From positions 62,001 through 126,000 of the forward strand of contig CANLXI010000001.1 of NCBI GenBank assembly GCA_947495035.1: a DNA stretch of 64,000 nt. Direction: 5' to 3'. The stretch is from an uncultured Granulosicoccus sp. (GTDB taxonomy: Bacteria > Pseudomonadota > Gammaproteobacteria > Granulosicoccales > Granulosicoccaceae). The translations under genes were made by a program, and so were the position numbers. Positions 1 to 9,325 of the stretch are shown here, piece after piece (the stretch's first letter is position 1; each line of letters begins with the position of its first letter). The notes below the pieces were generated by a model. It worked only from the letters and a program-made list of their open reading frames with translations, did no database searches and was not told the DNA's origin.

Positions 1-117
1 GTCGACAAAATTCTCGCGAGGGATCTGTGATAGAACATCGAGAACACGTTGATCGAGTACGTCCCAGGGGCGTACCTGCTGTTCGATCATGTTGCTGCGG
101 GCTTGCTGTAGATCCAT
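1..117 (-). CDS. Protein-L-isoaspartate O-methyltransferase family protein, N-terminal fragment
   Basis: Reading the minus strand from an ATG at 117 gives 39 codons that run off the window edge in frame. The peptide contains MIEQQVRPWDVLD followed by VLSQIPRENFVD. This is the characteristic N-terminus of the Pcm-like SAM-dependent methyltransferases of Proteobacteria, which repair or modify isoaspartyl residues in the cytoplasm. The SAM-binding core lies outside the window, so activity cannot be judged. No clear Shine-Dalgarno sequence is visible. The family assignment rests on recognition of the N-terminal motif only. Confidence 0.72.
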   Translation of the reverse strand, partial: MDLQQARSNMIEQQVRPWDVLDQRVLDVLSQIPRENFVD

Positions 118-290
118 TGGAGTGCCAGGTAGTCTGAGATTGAATCCGAAGCGCTCGCGAAATCATCCAGCAAAGCGCCATCCGGGTCGAATTATAGGGC
201 AAGCAGCCGCTCCAGTCGTACCATGCTGTAACAAGCTTGCTCTGTCCGTCATTCGTGAGCGGTATTCATGAATGAGGGGAGGAATACGAC

Positions 291-494
291 CTACTGTGCG
301 ATGACGCTCGTCGCCTGGGGGCCCTTGGCGCCGGCTTCGACCTCGAAGGTCACTTTCTGGCCCTCGCTCAGCGTCTTGAAGCCTTCGCCTTCGATGGCTG
401 AAAAATGGACGAAGACATCATCGCCGCCGTCATCCTGTGTCAGAAACCCGAATCCCTTGGACTCGTTGAACCATTTGACTGTACCTGTCGCCAT
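291..494 (-). CDS. CspA-family cold-shock protein
   Basis: This 67-residue protein is a single cold-shock domain, the usual length for CspA-type RNA chaperones that melt mRNA structure in the cytoplasm. It has the family opening [15 protein letters not shown] (RNP1, about residues 4-18) and DVFVHFSAI (RNP2, about residues 26-34), with the aromatic residues that stack on nucleic acid. The ATG at 494 is preceded by a purine-rich AGAGGCAAGGAC stretch. An 18-bp palindrome lies 30-47 bases upstream of the start, in the likely promoter or 5' leader. Which csp paralogue this is cannot be told from one copy. Confidence 0.95.
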   Translation of the reverse strand: MATGTVKWFNESKGFGFLTQDDGGDDVFVHFSAIEGEGFKTLSEGQKVTFEVEAGAKGPQATSVIAQ

Positions 495-523
495 GTCCTT
501 GCCTCTCGTGTTGTCGATGGAGA

Positions 524-541
524 CAGACAGGTACCTGTCTG
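524..541. promoter_or_regulatory. 18-bp perfect palindrome upstream of the cold-shock gene
   Basis: CAGACAGGTACCTGTCTG is a perfect inverted repeat with no spacer. Its near edge is 30 bases upstream of the cold-shock ATG at 494. It could be a dimeric operator, or a hairpin in the mRNA leader, since cspA-type leaders are structured. A second copy of the half-site GTACCTGTC lies at 481-489 inside the start of the gene. No known regulator is recognised. Confidence 0.5.
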
Positions 542-675
542 CACAATTGCCCGTGGCGGTGCAGCTGTGCGGCGGCTGGCAATCCGGATCGATACCGACT
601 GTCCCGGTTCAGTCTACTGCTTTTGGTGACGGGAGCCACCTTTTTTGACGTCTCGCCGATGTTCGTACAGGCGTT

Positions 676-2247
676 CTAATCCTTGTCGCCGGCCTTGCCT
701 GCCGAGTCGGCGGGACTGGTCGTGGAGGATGTTGCGGATTCCGAGGCCGCTGCCGGTTTGCGTCGTCTGCGACGACGGCGAGGCTTGCGATTCTCTGCAG
801 CGCCGGCATCCTGCGCCCCCGCGGCAGAGTCTGTACTCACCGTGGCCGCTGGAGCCTTGTCCTTGCCTGGCGCGGCGGTTTTCTCCGACCGTTCGGAGCG
901 GGTGTCGCTGGAGCCGCTGCGTTTGCGGCTGCTGTTGCTGCGACCGCCCTTGCCACGGCTGTTCTGTCCGGACTTGCCACCCTTGCCGTTTCTGCCGCCC
1001 TGCGAACTGCCGACCCGATCCCGCTCGATGCGTTTGGGTGGTCTGGGTTCTATCAGTAGCTCGTCGGTGATCATTTCCAGGGGAATGCTCTGGCCGATGT
1101 ACTCCTGGATTTCAGGCAGGGAAAAGGAATAGTTCTCACAGGCGAAGCTGACCGCAATTCCCTGGGTGCCTGCTCGCGCCGTGCGACCGATGCGATGCAC
1201 ATAATCTTCCGCCTGTTGTGGCAGGTCGTAGTTGAAGACATGGCTGACATCGTCGATGTGCAGACCGCGTGCGGCAACGTCGGTGGCAATCAGCAGCGGC
1301 AGCTGGCCGGAGGTGAAATCGGCCAGGATCTTCTGACGCTTGCTCTGCCGCACGTCGCCGGAGAGCGTGCCACAGGCGATGTCATTGCCCAACAGATAGC
1401 TTTCTATCTTCTCGGCAGCACGCTTGGTGTTGACGAACACGATGGCGCGGGCCGGTTTCAGCGTGTCCAGAAGTCCCAGCAGCAGAGGAATCTTTTCATC
1501 GGTTGCCGGCTGGTAGAGCGACTGCTTCACACCGTCCGCTGTGACACCGGTGGTCTCTGTCTTGATGGCCTCGGGGTTGTCCATGTGTTCATAGGCCAGC
1601 TCCATGACCCGATGCGACAGGGTGGCCGAAAACAACATGCTCAAACGCTCACCGGGAGGCGGCATGCGTCGCAGCAGGAATCGAATGTCGGCGATGAATC
1701 CCAGATCGAACATCCTGTCGGCTTCATCGAGCACGATGATTTCCAGTTTCTTCAGATCGAAGATCTTCTGCTTGAAGTAGTCAATCAGGCGACCCGGCGT
1801 GCCGATAAGCACATCGACACCGCCAGCCAGTTCCTTTCTCTGCTTGTCGTAATCGATGCCACCATAGACCACTGCGGATTTGAGACCGGTATGTGCGCCG
1901 AGCGAATCGGCATCTTTCTTGATCTGCATGGCCAGTTCCCGGGTGGGTGCAATGACCAGCATGCGAGGTTGATCTTTACGTCTCTCGCCTCCATCCTGTG
2001 TCAGCAGTCGGGCAAAGCTGCCGAGCAGAAAGGCGGCGGTCTTGCCGGTACCTGTCTGCGCCTGAGCGGCGATGTCCTGACCTGAAGCGATGACCGGTAG
2101 TGATAGACCCTGTATTTCGGTACAGGACTCGAAACCGAGCTCGTCGGTTGCCTGCAGCAGTTGCTCGGGCAGGCCGAGTTCGCGGAAGGTGCTGATGCCG
2201 GTGTTCTCCGGAGTGTTAGATGGTGAGTCTGCAATTGTGGTTGTCAT
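676..2247 (-). CDS. rhlB: ATP-dependent RNA helicase RhlB
   Basis: This DEAD-box RNA helicase has 523 residues from the ATG at 2247; an upstream extension to 2328 begins with an alternative codon and adds nothing family-like. Visible motifs in order are AQTGTGKT (motif I), PTRELA (Ia), TPGR (Ib), LDEADRMFDLGF (II), SAT (III), a TDVAARGLHI segment (V) and HRIGRTAR (VI). GGIDYDKQ, RRMPPPGERLSMLFSATLSHRV and CENYSFSLPEIQEYIGQSIP match RhlB rather than RhlE or SrmB. The last 130 residues are low-complexity, rich in Gly, Arg, Lys and Ser, with an RRRRRRRK tract, as expected of an RNA-binding tail; this tail is longer than in E. coli. It is divergent from trxA-rho, a conserved gammaproteobacterial layout. 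Confidence 0.95.
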   Translation of the reverse strand: MTTTIADSPSNTPENTGISTFRELGLPEQLLQATDELGFESCTEIQGLSLPVIASGQDIAAQAQTGTGKTAAFLLGSFARLLTQDGGERRKDQPRMLVIAPTRELAMQIKKDADSLGAHTGLKSAVVYGGIDYDKQRKELAGGVDVLIGTPGRLIDYFKQKIFDLKKLEIIVLDEADRMFDLGFIADIRFLLRRMPPPGERLSMLFSATLSHRVMELAYEHMDNPEAIKTETTGVTADGVKQSLYQPATDEKIPLLLGLLDTLKPARAIVFVNTKRAAEKIESYLLGNDIACGTLSGDVRQSKRQKILADFTSGQLPLLIATDVAARGLHIDDVSHVFNYDLPQQAEDYVHRIGRTARAGTQGIAVSFACENYSFSLPEIQEYIGQSIPLEMITDELLIEPRPPKRIERDRVGSSQGGRNGKGGKSGQNSRGKGGRSNSSRKRSGSSDTRSERSEKTAAPGKDKAPAATVSTDSAAGAQDAGAAENRKPRRRRRRRKPAAASESATSSTTSPADSAGKAGDKD

Positions 2248-2483
2248 GCGATGTGTGCGATGCGATCTGATAAAATTGAAACCCGTCGTGGGGCTGATTG
2301 TCGACCTTGCACAGACGCGCGGTGGCACGGCTGAGTGTCCTCGTTCAGCAGGGACACCTCGGACAACTCACTATAAACATTCTCGACCCGGGCTTGTAGG
2401 TATCCGGAGTCTGTCGAATTTTCCAGGCCAGTCGCGCCACTGTTGCGTGGCTGGCGCCATACATGTTTCAAGCAGAGGTGCAA

Positions 2484-2810
2484 ATGAGCGACCATATTAC
2501 TCCCATTACTGATGCGACCTTCGAAGAAGAAGTGTTGAAATCCGATACTCCGGTTCTCGTTGATTACTGGGCAGAATGGTGTGGGCCGTGCAAGGCCATT
2601 ACACCGGTTCTGGAAGACGTGGCTCCTGGCTACGCCGGAAAAGTGAAAATCGTCAAGATGAATATAGACGAGAATCCCAATACACCACCCAAGTATGGCA
2701 TTCGCAGCATTCCCACGCTGATGCTGTTCAAGAATGGTGCAGTCGAAAACACGAAGATCGGTGGGCTGAACAAGGCTCAGCTGACACAGTTCCTCGACGA
2801 AAACGCCTGA
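2484..2810 (+). CDS. trxA: Thioredoxin 1
   Basis: This is a 108-residue thioredoxin, the normal length, with the active site WAEWCGPCK at about residues 29-37 and the cis-proline loop SIPTLMLFKNG. It reduces protein disulfides in the cytoplasm using electrons from thioredoxin reductase. The ATG at 2484 is chosen over the ATG at 2463 because an AGAGGTG ribosome site sits just before it and MSDHI is the usual N-terminus. It lies upstream of rho and divergent from rhlB. A strong inverted repeat follows 15 bases after the stop. Confidence 0.97.
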   Translation: MSDHITPITDATFEEEVLKSDTPVLVDYWAEWCGPCKAITPVLEDVAPGYAGKVKIVKMNIDENPNTPPKYGIRSIPTLMLFKNGAVENTKIGGLNKAQLTQFLDENA

Positions 2811-3191
2811 TATCCCTTGAAGTTTCCCCATTCGAGCCTCTGCAAGGAGTGCTCGAACGGGGTGTCTGGCTTGATTTTCGCTTGTCGATCATTCAACGCC
2901 CGGAATAATCGGATCAAGACGGTTCCAGTTATTCCATCGGTTTTATCGGGAAAACGAGAATCCCGCTCCGTATCCTCGGAAAATCCACGCCAGAAGCCGG
3001 TTTGCCGGCAATCGCTGGACTCATCGACAGAAATCGTGCTAAGTTACCCACAGGACGTCTTGCTGCCCGCCATCTCCAGGCGCGCGCCACGTAACCAGTA
3101 TTCTGAAATACGCCTCATCCGAGACTGATCTGCCACCCCCTGTGGCCATCCCCTTATTCGGCCTTTCTAGGCTTTCCCGCGCATTCCGTGT
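2811..3191 (+). other. 381-base trxA-rho intergenic region, probable rho leader
   Basis: No convincing reading frame lies here. It holds the trxA-distal hairpin. It also holds a weak promoter-like pair, TTGTCG at 2882 and AATAAT at 2904, separated by 16 bases. If used, this would give rho a leader of about 275 bases. Autoregulated long rho leaders are known in enteric bacteria; that this one behaves the same way is inference. Confidence 0.4.
2826..2862 (+). terminator. Hairpin after trxA
   Basis: CCCCATTCGAGC at 2826-2837 pairs with GCTCGAACGGGG at 2851-2862, a 12-bp stem with one mismatch and a 13-base loop. It starts 15 bases after the trxA stop. No run of T follows directly, so it may act as an mRNA-stabilising or attenuating hairpin instead of an intrinsic terminator. 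Confidence 0.5.
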
Positions 3192-4448
3192 ATGAACCTG
3201 ACCGATCTCAAGAAAAAAAATCCGACCGAGCTCATTGAGCTTGCACAGACCATTGGTGTCGAGAGTGTTGCGCGTCAGCGCAAGCAGGACATGATCTTCT
3301 CGATCCTGAAGGCACAGTCGCGCAAGGGTGAGGATATCTTCGCCAACGGTGTTCTGGAAATCCTGCAGGACGGGTTCGGCTTTCTGCGTTCGGCAGACAG
3401 CTCCTACCTGGCCGGACCCGATGACATCTACGTCTCACCCAGCCAGATTCGCCGGTTTGCGCTGCGCACAGGGGACACGGTCTTCGGCAAGATCAGACCC
3501 CCGAAGGAAGGTGAGCGCTATTTCGCGCTGCTGAAGGTTGATGAAATCAATTTCAGCCCGCCAGAGCAGGCGAAGAACAAGGTCCTGTTCGAGAACCTGA
3601 CACCGCTGCATGCCAATGAACGTTTCACCATGGAGCGAGGCAATGGCAGCACCGAGGACATCACCGCTCGCATCATCGATTTCGCAGCGCCCATCGGCAA
3701 GGGGCAACGTGGTCTGATCGTATCGCCTCCGAAGGCGGGCAAGACCCTCATGTTGCAGAACATCGCGCAGAGTATTGCCGCAAATTCTCCCGACTCCTAC
3801 CTCATCGTGCTGCTGATCGACGAACGACCGGAAGAGGTCACCGAAATGCAACGCATGGTGCAGGGTGAAGTCATATCCAGTACGTTCGACGAACCGGCAG
3901 CACGGCATGTGCAGGTCGCCGAGATGGTCATCGAGAAAGCCAAGCGACTGGTTGAGCACAAGAAGGATGTGGTAATCCTGCTCGATTCCATTACCCGTCT
4001 GGCGCGAGCCTACAACACGGTCGTACCGTCATCGGGCAAGGTACTCACCGGTGGTGTCGATGCCAATGCCTTGCACCGTCCCAAGCGATTCTTCGGTGCG
4101 GCACGCAACATCGAAGAGGGCGGCAGTCTGACGATCATTGCCACGGCACTGGTCGATACCGGTTCCAAGATGGACGAAGTCATCTACGAGGAATTCAAGG
4201 GAACGGGCAACATGGAACTGCACCTCGACAGACGCATTGCCGAAAAGCGTGTTTTCCCGGCCATCAACATCAATCGTTCCGGCACACGTCGTGAAGAACT
4301 GATGATGGATCCCGAAGAGCTGCAGAAGACCTGGATTCTGCGCAAGTTCATCCATTCCATGGATGAGATCGAAGCCGTTGAATTCCTGCTCGGTCGCTTG
4401 CAACAGACCAAGACCAATAACGAATTCTTCGACTCGATGAAGCGCTGA
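3192..4448 (+). CDS. rho: Transcription termination factor Rho
   Basis: The 418-residue protein matches the usual Rho length. It starts [19 protein letters not shown], the N-terminal helical domain, then the cold-shock-like RNA-binding fold ([15 protein letters not shown], about residues 50-115). The RecA-type ATPase has Walker A PPKAGKT (about 179-185), Walker [17 protein letters not shown] and the Q/R loops near [28 protein letters not shown]. It acts as a hexamer that unwinds RNA-DNA hybrids to end transcription. It is convergent with purD, with a hairpin between them. Confidence 0.98.
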   Translation: MNLTDLKKKNPTELIELAQTIGVESVARQRKQDMIFSILKAQSRKGEDIFANGVLEILQDGFGFLRSADSSYLAGPDDIYVSPSQIRRFALRTGDTVFGKIRPPKEGERYFALLKVDEINFSPPEQAKNKVLFENLTPLHANERFTMERGNGSTEDITARIIDFAAPIGKGQRGLIVSPPKAGKTLMLQNIAQSIAANSPDSYLIVLLIDERPEEVTEMQRMVQGEVISSTFDEPAARHVQVAEMVIEKAKRLVEHKKDVVILLDSITRLARAYNTVVPSSGKVLTGGVDANALHRPKRFFGAARNIEEGGSLTIIATALVDTGSKMDEVIYEEFKGTGNMELHLDRRIAEKRVFPAININRSGTRREELMMDPEELQKTWILRKFIHSMDEIEAVEFLLGRLQQTKTNNEFFDSMKR

Positions 4449-4506
4449 ACCGCGCTGCAGGCTGATCGCCGAGTTGCCGGGCAGGCGACTCGAGGCGATC
4501 GGTCAG

Positions 4507-4537
4507 ACTCATCCGACCGGCGTCTGGCCGGATGAGT
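4507..4537. terminator. Hairpin between convergent rho and purD
   Basis: ACTCATCCG at 4507-4515 pairs perfectly with CGGATGAGT at 4529-4537 around a 13-base GC-rich loop. It lies between the ends of two converging genes, so it could stop transcription from both sides. No T-run follows on either strand, so efficiency is uncertain. Confidence 0.5.
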
Positions 4538-4552
4538 GCAACCTCACCGGTT

Positions 4553-5821
4553 CTACAATGCCCGGTGACCAATGTCGCGACGATAGCGACACCCTTCCCA
4601 GAAAATACAGGCTGCACCGAGTTCGGCGCGTTGCTTGGCCTGCGCCAGGGAATCACCGGTCGCTGTCACACACAGAACTCGACCACCGGCTGTCACCAGC
4701 TGCTGATCTACCAGTCGAGTGCCTGCGTGAAAGACCTTGCATTGTCCGGATTCGGCATCCTCGATGCCACTGATGGGTTTGCCGTGACTGCTGCCGGCAG
4801 GGTATTCGCCAGCTGCCATGACGATGCCGATGGCACTGCCTTCACGCCATTCGATGGAGGCTTCGGGCAATGAGCCATCTACCGCGTGGTCCAGCAGTGG
4901 CAGGAGATCGCTCTGCAGTCGCATCATCAGCGGTTGTGTTTCCGGATCGCCGAGTCTTACGTTGTATTCGACAACCCTTGCCTGTCCCTGCTTGTCAATC
5001 ATCAGGCCGACATACAGGAAGCCGGTAAACGGCATGCCTTCATCGGCCAGTGCATTGATGGTCGGTTGAACGATGTCCTTCATGACATGGGTATGCACCG
5101 CATCGGTCACGACGGGTGCCGGCGAGTAGGCTCCCATGCCGCCGGTATTGGGGCCCGTGTCACCTTCATCACGTGCCTTGTGGTCCTGGCTGCTGGCCAG
5201 TGCCAGGCAGTCGCGACCGGAGACGACGGCAATGAAGCTCGCTTCCTCGCCGGCCAGAAACTCTTCGATGACAAGTTGTGCACTGGCTTCGCCGAACTGG
5301 CCGCCCAGCATGGATTCAACCGCTGTCAGGGCTTCCTGCTTGTCCTGCGCCACGACAACACCCTTGCCGGCAGCCAGACCGTCCGCCTTGATGACGATGG
5401 GGGCACCGTGCTTTTCGATGAATGCCTGTGCAGCATCGAGCTCCGTGAAGGTGTCGTAGGCTGCCGTCGGGATGTTGTTGCGTGCCATGAAATCCTTGGC
5501 GAAGGCCTTGCTGCCTTCCAGCCGGGCCGCTGCCTTGTGCGGGCCGAATATGCGCAGATCGTGAGCGCTGAAATCATCGACAATACCGGCCACCAGCGGG
5601 GCCTCCGGGCCGACCACGGTCAGGTGGACATCCTGGGTGAGAGCGAAATTGCGCAGTCCGTCGATGTCCGACACCTCCAGTGGTACCTGGGTGATCTTGG
5701 CGTCGTGCAACATGCCGGGGTTGCCTGGCGCCACACTGATACGCGACACCTCATGAGATTGCGCGAGTTTCCATGCCATCGCATGTTCGCGCCCACCACT
5801 ACCGATCAAAAGAATATGCAT
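4553..5821 (-). CDS. purD: Phosphoribosylamine-glycine ligase (GAR synthetase)
   Basis: This 422-residue ATP-grasp enzyme joins phosphoribosylamine and glycine with ATP, the second step of purine synthesis. It opens MHILLIGSGGREHAMAWKLAQS, the PurD N-domain signature, and has the ATP-grasp stretch PIVIKADGLAAGKGVVVA and the metal-binding VEYNVRLGDPETQPLM. The C-terminus YRRDIGHRAL is typical. The start at 5821 is preferred over 5839 because the family begins at the beta strand HILLIG. purD stands alone here, not beside purH as in many relatives. It is divergent from the benE-like operon. Confidence 0.97.
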   Translation of the reverse strand: MHILLIGSGGREHAMAWKLAQSHEVSRISVAPGNPGMLHDAKITQVPLEVSDIDGLRNFALTQDVHLTVVGPEAPLVAGIVDDFSAHDLRIFGPHKAAARLEGSKAFAKDFMARNNIPTAAYDTFTELDAAQAFIEKHGAPIVIKADGLAAGKGVVVAQDKQEALTAVESMLGGQFGEASAQLVIEEFLAGEEASFIAVVSGRDCLALASSQDHKARDEGDTGPNTGGMGAYSPAPVVTDAVHTHVMKDIVQPTINALADEGMPFTGFLYVGLMIDKQGQARVVEYNVRLGDPETQPLMMRLQSDLLPLLDHAVDGSLPEASIEWREGSAIGIVMAAGEYPAGSSHGKPISGIEDAESGQCKVFHAGTRLVDQQLVTAGGRVLCVTATGDSLAQAKQRAELGAACIFWEGCRYRRDIGHRAL

Positions 5822-6028
5822 GGCCAGTTGAGAACTCAAAAGCGTTATTCTAGCTTGGAAGAAAGATGAAATGCCGAATTGTCATGTCCGGACTGCCGGG
5901 CGTGTGCACAGATCAGCTCGTTGCCCCTTGCAGACAGGGCATGGCAGCGCGTCGATCGAGCACTGGCAGTCCAGCGCCTGAACGCAAGAGGCTATCGCAG
6001 ACGATTCGCCTTTTTCACGATATCCCTG

Positions 6029-7261
6029 ATGACTGAACTCACTTTATCTGCCGGTGGCGAACAACCTGCCGGCAAGCGTCTGGACGATGCGTCCTGGAAA
6101 GCCTTTGGCACCGGTGTGCTCGGTTCCATCGTCGGTTATACCTGCTCTTTTGCCATCGTGCTGCAGGGGCTCCGCTCGGCGGGGGCCACGGAAGCGCAGG
6201 CCATCTCCGGACTGGTTGCTCTGTCCATCGGTATGGGCATATCCGGCATCGTGCTGGCATTTCGCTTCCGCATGCCGGTAAGTGTGGCCTGGTCGACACC
6301 GGGTGCTGCACTGTTGATCGCATCGGGCGATACCCTGGGCAGTGTCAACGAGGCCATAGGCACCTATCTGTTCAGCGCGGTTCTGCTCATGATTGCAGGC
6401 TGGGTCAGACCTCTGGGCCGACTGATAGAGGCCATTCCTGCCAGTCTGGCCAATGCCATGCTGGCAGGTGTCCTGTTGCCCATCTGTCTGGCACCGGTTC
6501 ATGCGCTGGCCTACGATGCCTGGCTGGCCATGCCGCTGTTGCTGACCTGGTGGTTGGTAGGCCGCGTCAATCGATTCTTCGCTGTGCCTGCTGCATTGCT
6601 GGTTCTGCTGCCATTGGTGGCCTGGCGTCTGGGCTTGCCGGATGACTTGATCACGCAACTGCGCGCCAGCCTGATACCGCATGTCGAATTCATCAGGCCG
6701 GTATTCGACCCTCAGGCACTGATCAGCATCGGTATTCCGTTATTCGTGGTGACCATGGCATCGCAGAACGTTCCGGGTGTGGCGATACTCAGAGCCCATG
6801 GCTACAAACCCAAGGCAGGCCCGCTGATTCTCAACACGGGCTTCTTTTCCCTGCTGAGCGCACCTTTCGGTGCTCTGGGTATCAATCTCGCGGCATTGAC
6901 CGCAGCGATGCTCTGCAGCGAGGATGCGCATGAAAACCCGGAAAGGCGCTACTGGGCCGCCGTGTTTGCAGGCATCTCGTATCTGGGATGGGGAATGATC
7001 ACCGGTGTCATGGGGCTGTTCATTGTTCTGGTGCCAGCAGTACTGGTAGAGGCCATTGCCGGTCTGGCATTGCTGGGCTCGTTCTCCGCGGCACTGGCAG
7101 CGGCTCTGGCGGATACCCGGCAGCGGGAGGCATCGGCCATCACCTTTCTGTTTGCCGGGTCGGGGCTTGCATTCATGGGTGTGGGTGGCGCTTTCTGGGG
7201 CTTGTTGGTCGGAGCATTGATGTACCTGTTGGTCGATTATCAGAAGGGGAGAAAAGCATGA
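6029..7261 (+). CDS. BenE-family benzoate/H+ symporter-like transporter
   Basis: This 410-residue integral membrane protein has about 11-12 hydrophobic helices. Motifs typical of the BenE family include VGYTCSFAIVLQGL near residue 38, MPVSVAWSTPGAALL near 86, and MASQNVPGVAILRAHGYKP in the second half. Known BenE proteins import aromatic acids with protons; the substrate here is unproven. The ATG at 6029 is the first convincing start, since upstream codons encode no family sequence. The stop overlaps the next gene's ATG by four bases, and the partner lyase makes a short organic acid an alternative substrate. Confidence 0.88.
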   Translation: MTELTLSAGGEQPAGKRLDDASWKAFGTGVLGSIVGYTCSFAIVLQGLRSAGATEAQAISGLVALSIGMGISGIVLAFRFRMPVSVAWSTPGAALLIASGDTLGSVNEAIGTYLFSAVLLMIAGWVRPLGRLIEAIPASLANAMLAGVLLPICLAPVHALAYDAWLAMPLLLTWWLVGRVNRFFAVPAALLVLLPLVAWRLGLPDDLITQLRASLIPHVEFIRPVFDPQALISIGIPLFVVTMASQNVPGVAILRAHGYKPKAGPLILNTGFFSLLSAPFGALGINLAALTAAMLCSEDAHENPERRYWAAVFAGISYLGWGMITGVMGLFIVLVPAVLVEAIAGLALLGSFSAALAAALADTRQREASAITFLFAGSGLAFMGVGGAFWGLLVGALMYLLVDYQKGRKA

Positions 7262-8133
7262 GTCAGGTGGATTGCCGATCGGCCTTGTATATGCCGGCAT
7301 CGGTGGAGAAGGTGCTGGCCAAGGGGCCTGTGTGTGCAGCCGATGCGGTCATACTGGATCTGGAGGATGCGGTCGCGCCGGAATCCAAGGGCAGGGCGCG
7401 TGAGCAGGCCGTCACGGCATTGACACAATACGACTATGGATATCGGCTGCGCGGCTTGCGAATCAACGCGGCTGATACCGCCTGGCATCAGGAGGATGTG
7501 GCAGCGGTGGCACGCAGTCGACCCGACGCCGTGGTGCTGCCCAAGGTGGAAAGCGTGGACGATATACGTCGTCTGAGTCAGGCACTGGATGCATTGCCTG
7601 ACACCGCGGATATTGCCGTGTGGGCAATGATGGAGTCGCCACTGGCGATACTCAATGCGCAGACCATAGCGCAGAGTGCCGGGGAGTACCCACGCCTGTC
7701 CATGCTGATCGTTGGCAGTAACGATCTGGTGCGTGAGGCCGGCATGCCGATGGGGCAGGACAGGACTCTGCTGGTGCCGTGGTTGATGACTCTGGTGGCC
7801 GCAGCCAGGGCATATGGCCTGCAGATACTGGATGGTGTCTTCAATGATTTCTCGGATAATGCAGGCCTGGAGAGAGAGTGTCGGCAGGGTGTGGCCATGG
7901 GGATGGATGGCAAGACCCTGATTCATCCATCGCAGATTGTCACCTGCAACAAGCTGTTTGCCCCGTCTGATGAGGCCCTGGACGAGGCGCAAGCCATCGT
8001 TGATGCCTTCCGCGATCCACACAATGCCGAGGCGGGTGTCGTGCAGGTTCGAGGAAAGATGGTGGAACGGCTGCACCTGGACATGGCGCTGCAGCTGCTG
8101 GCACGGTCCGAACGTCTGGCCGGGCGAGGCTGA
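7258..8133 (+). CDS. HpcH/HpaI aldolase / citrate lyase beta-subunit-like (CitE family)
   Basis: This 291-residue TIM-barrel lyase of the CitE group begins RSALYMPASVEKVLAKG, with the family motifs DAVILDLEDAVAP (Mg-binding acidic pair, about residues 29-41), PKVES and the WAMMESPLAILN segment carrying the second metal ligand. GMDGKTLIHPSQI near residue 220 is also characteristic. Members cleave or hydrolyse citryl-, malyl- or citramalyl-CoA. With no CitF or CitD nearby it is not a citrate lyase subunit, so a stand-alone malyl/citramalyl-CoA lyase or thioesterase is likelier. The ATG overlaps the transporter stop as ATGA. Confidence 0.9.
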   Translation: MSQVDCRSALYMPASVEKVLAKGPVCAADAVILDLEDAVAPESKGRAREQAVTALTQYDYGYRLRGLRINAADTAWHQEDVAAVARSRPDAVVLPKVESVDDIRRLSQALDALPDTADIAVWAMMESPLAILNAQTIAQSAGEYPRLSMLIVGSNDLVREAGMPMGQDRTLLVPWLMTLVAAARAYGLQILDGVFNDFSDNAGLERECRQGVAMGMDGKTLIHPSQIVTCNKLFAPSDEALDEAQAIVDAFRDPHNAEAGVVQVRGKMVERLHLDMALQLLARSERLAGRG

Positions 8134-8146
8134 GCAAAAAAACCTC

Positions 8147-9325
8147 ATGCAGAAGCTGGGAAAGCCGCTTGTATTCATCCTGATTGCCGTGTCGGCCATC
8201 GGTCCCCTGACCCTCAATGGCGTTCTGCCGGCAACCAGTGCCATCATGGCCGATCTGGCGACACGCTATGAAATGGCTCAGCTGGTGCTGACGGTCTTTC
8301 TGGCTGCCAATCTGCTGTCTCAACTGGTACTGGGGCCGGCGGCTGATCGTCATGGCAGACGCCCGGTCATGTTGTTCAGTCTGCTGATCTTCATTCTGGG
8401 CAGTCTGCTTTGCGCCTCTGCCACGTCCATCGAGATGCTGCTCCTGGGTCGCTTCGTGCAGGGCGTGGGTGGGGCGGTCTGTGTCTTTCTGCCACGTACC
8501 ATCGTGCGGGACATCTACTCACAGGGCAAGGCGGCCAGCATGATCGGCTACATGACGACTGCCATGATGGTGGCTCCGCTGTTCGGACCTGCCGTGGGTG
8601 GCTGGATCACGGACAACACCAGCTGGCGATGGATGTATGCCGGTCTGGCTGGTCTGGCCAGTCTGCTGATACTGGCTTGCTGGCGGTACCAGCCGGAAAC
8701 GCTGGACAATCATTCGGCCGGTGGTCATGGAACGCCACAGAGCAGCTTCTTATCCTCTTCCCTGACATTGTTGCGGCACAAGGGGTTTGTGGCCTGTACC
8801 TGCATGCTGGCAGGTGCCGTGGGTGTCTATTACGGCTTTCTGTCCGGAGCGCCCTATATCGCCATGGAGAGCCGCGGCATGAGTGCCTCTTCCTACGGTG
8901 CCTGGTTTGCCATGGTGGCGATCGGTTATCTCAGTGGCAATCTCGTTGCCGGCAGGTTCTCGGAAAGGGTGGGTGTCGAGAAGATGCTGCTGCTGGGCTT
9001 CATGCCCTTCATCACCGGGATTGTACTGTTCTGGGCGTTGTTGCCGATTCAGCATCCCGTGGCGCTGTTTCTGCCCATGATGATCATCGCCTTCAGCAAT
9101 GGCATGTCGCTGCCCAGCATGGTCACGCTGGCCATGAGTTATCGGCCGGAACTGGCGGCATCGGCATCGGGATTGTCGGGTAGCGTGCAGACCGCCTTCG
9201 GCGTCATCCTGTCAGTGGCCATCGGCTATCTTCTGCCATCGGCCGACATCTGGTTGTTCGTTCTGCTCAGTCTGTCGTCTGTGGTGTCGGTGACAGGCTT
9301 GATCCTGATGCGTCGATATCGCTGA
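8147..9325 (+). CDS. Bcr/CflA-type MFS multidrug transporter
   Basis: The 392-residue protein is a 12-helix major facilitator of the drug:H+ antiporter-1 group. GPAADRHGRRPVML (about residues 65-78) is the loop 2-3 motif A, and GRFVQGVGGAVCVFLPRTIVRDIYS (about 100-125) is typical of the Bcr/CflA branch. It probably exports a small compound at the inner membrane. The ATG at 8147 follows the lyase stop by 13 bases, so it belongs to the same operon. Whether it exports a by-product of that pathway is unknown. Confidence 0.9.
   Translation: MQKLGKPLVFILIAVSAIGPLTLNGVLPATSAIMADLATRYEMAQLVLTVFLAANLLSQLVLGPAADRHGRRPVMLFSLLIFILGSLLCASATSIEMLLLGRFVQGVGGAVCVFLPRTIVRDIYSQGKAASMIGYMTTAMMVAPLFGPAVGGWITDNTSWRWMYAGLAGLASLLILACWRYQPETLDNHSAGGHGTPQSSFLSSSLTLLRHKGFVACTCMLAGAVGVYYGFLSGAPYIAMESRGMSASSYGAWFAMVAIGYLSGNLVAGRFSERVGVEKMLLLGFMPFITGIVLFWALLPIQHPVALFLPMMIIAFSNGMSLPSMVTLAMSYRPELAASASGLSGSVQTAFGVILSVAIGYLLPSADIWLFVLLSLSSVVSVTGLILMRRYR

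Noticed and set aside
1195..2085. Long plus-strand open frame of 296 codons opposite rhlB
   Set aside because: It is the antisense shadow of rhlB; the sequence is rich in His, Gln and Arg, resembles no family, and rhlB has all helicase motifs.
4886..5869. Plus-strand frame of 327 codons opposite purD
   Set aside because: Shadow of purD, which is complete and of normal length; no ribosome site or recognisable domain.
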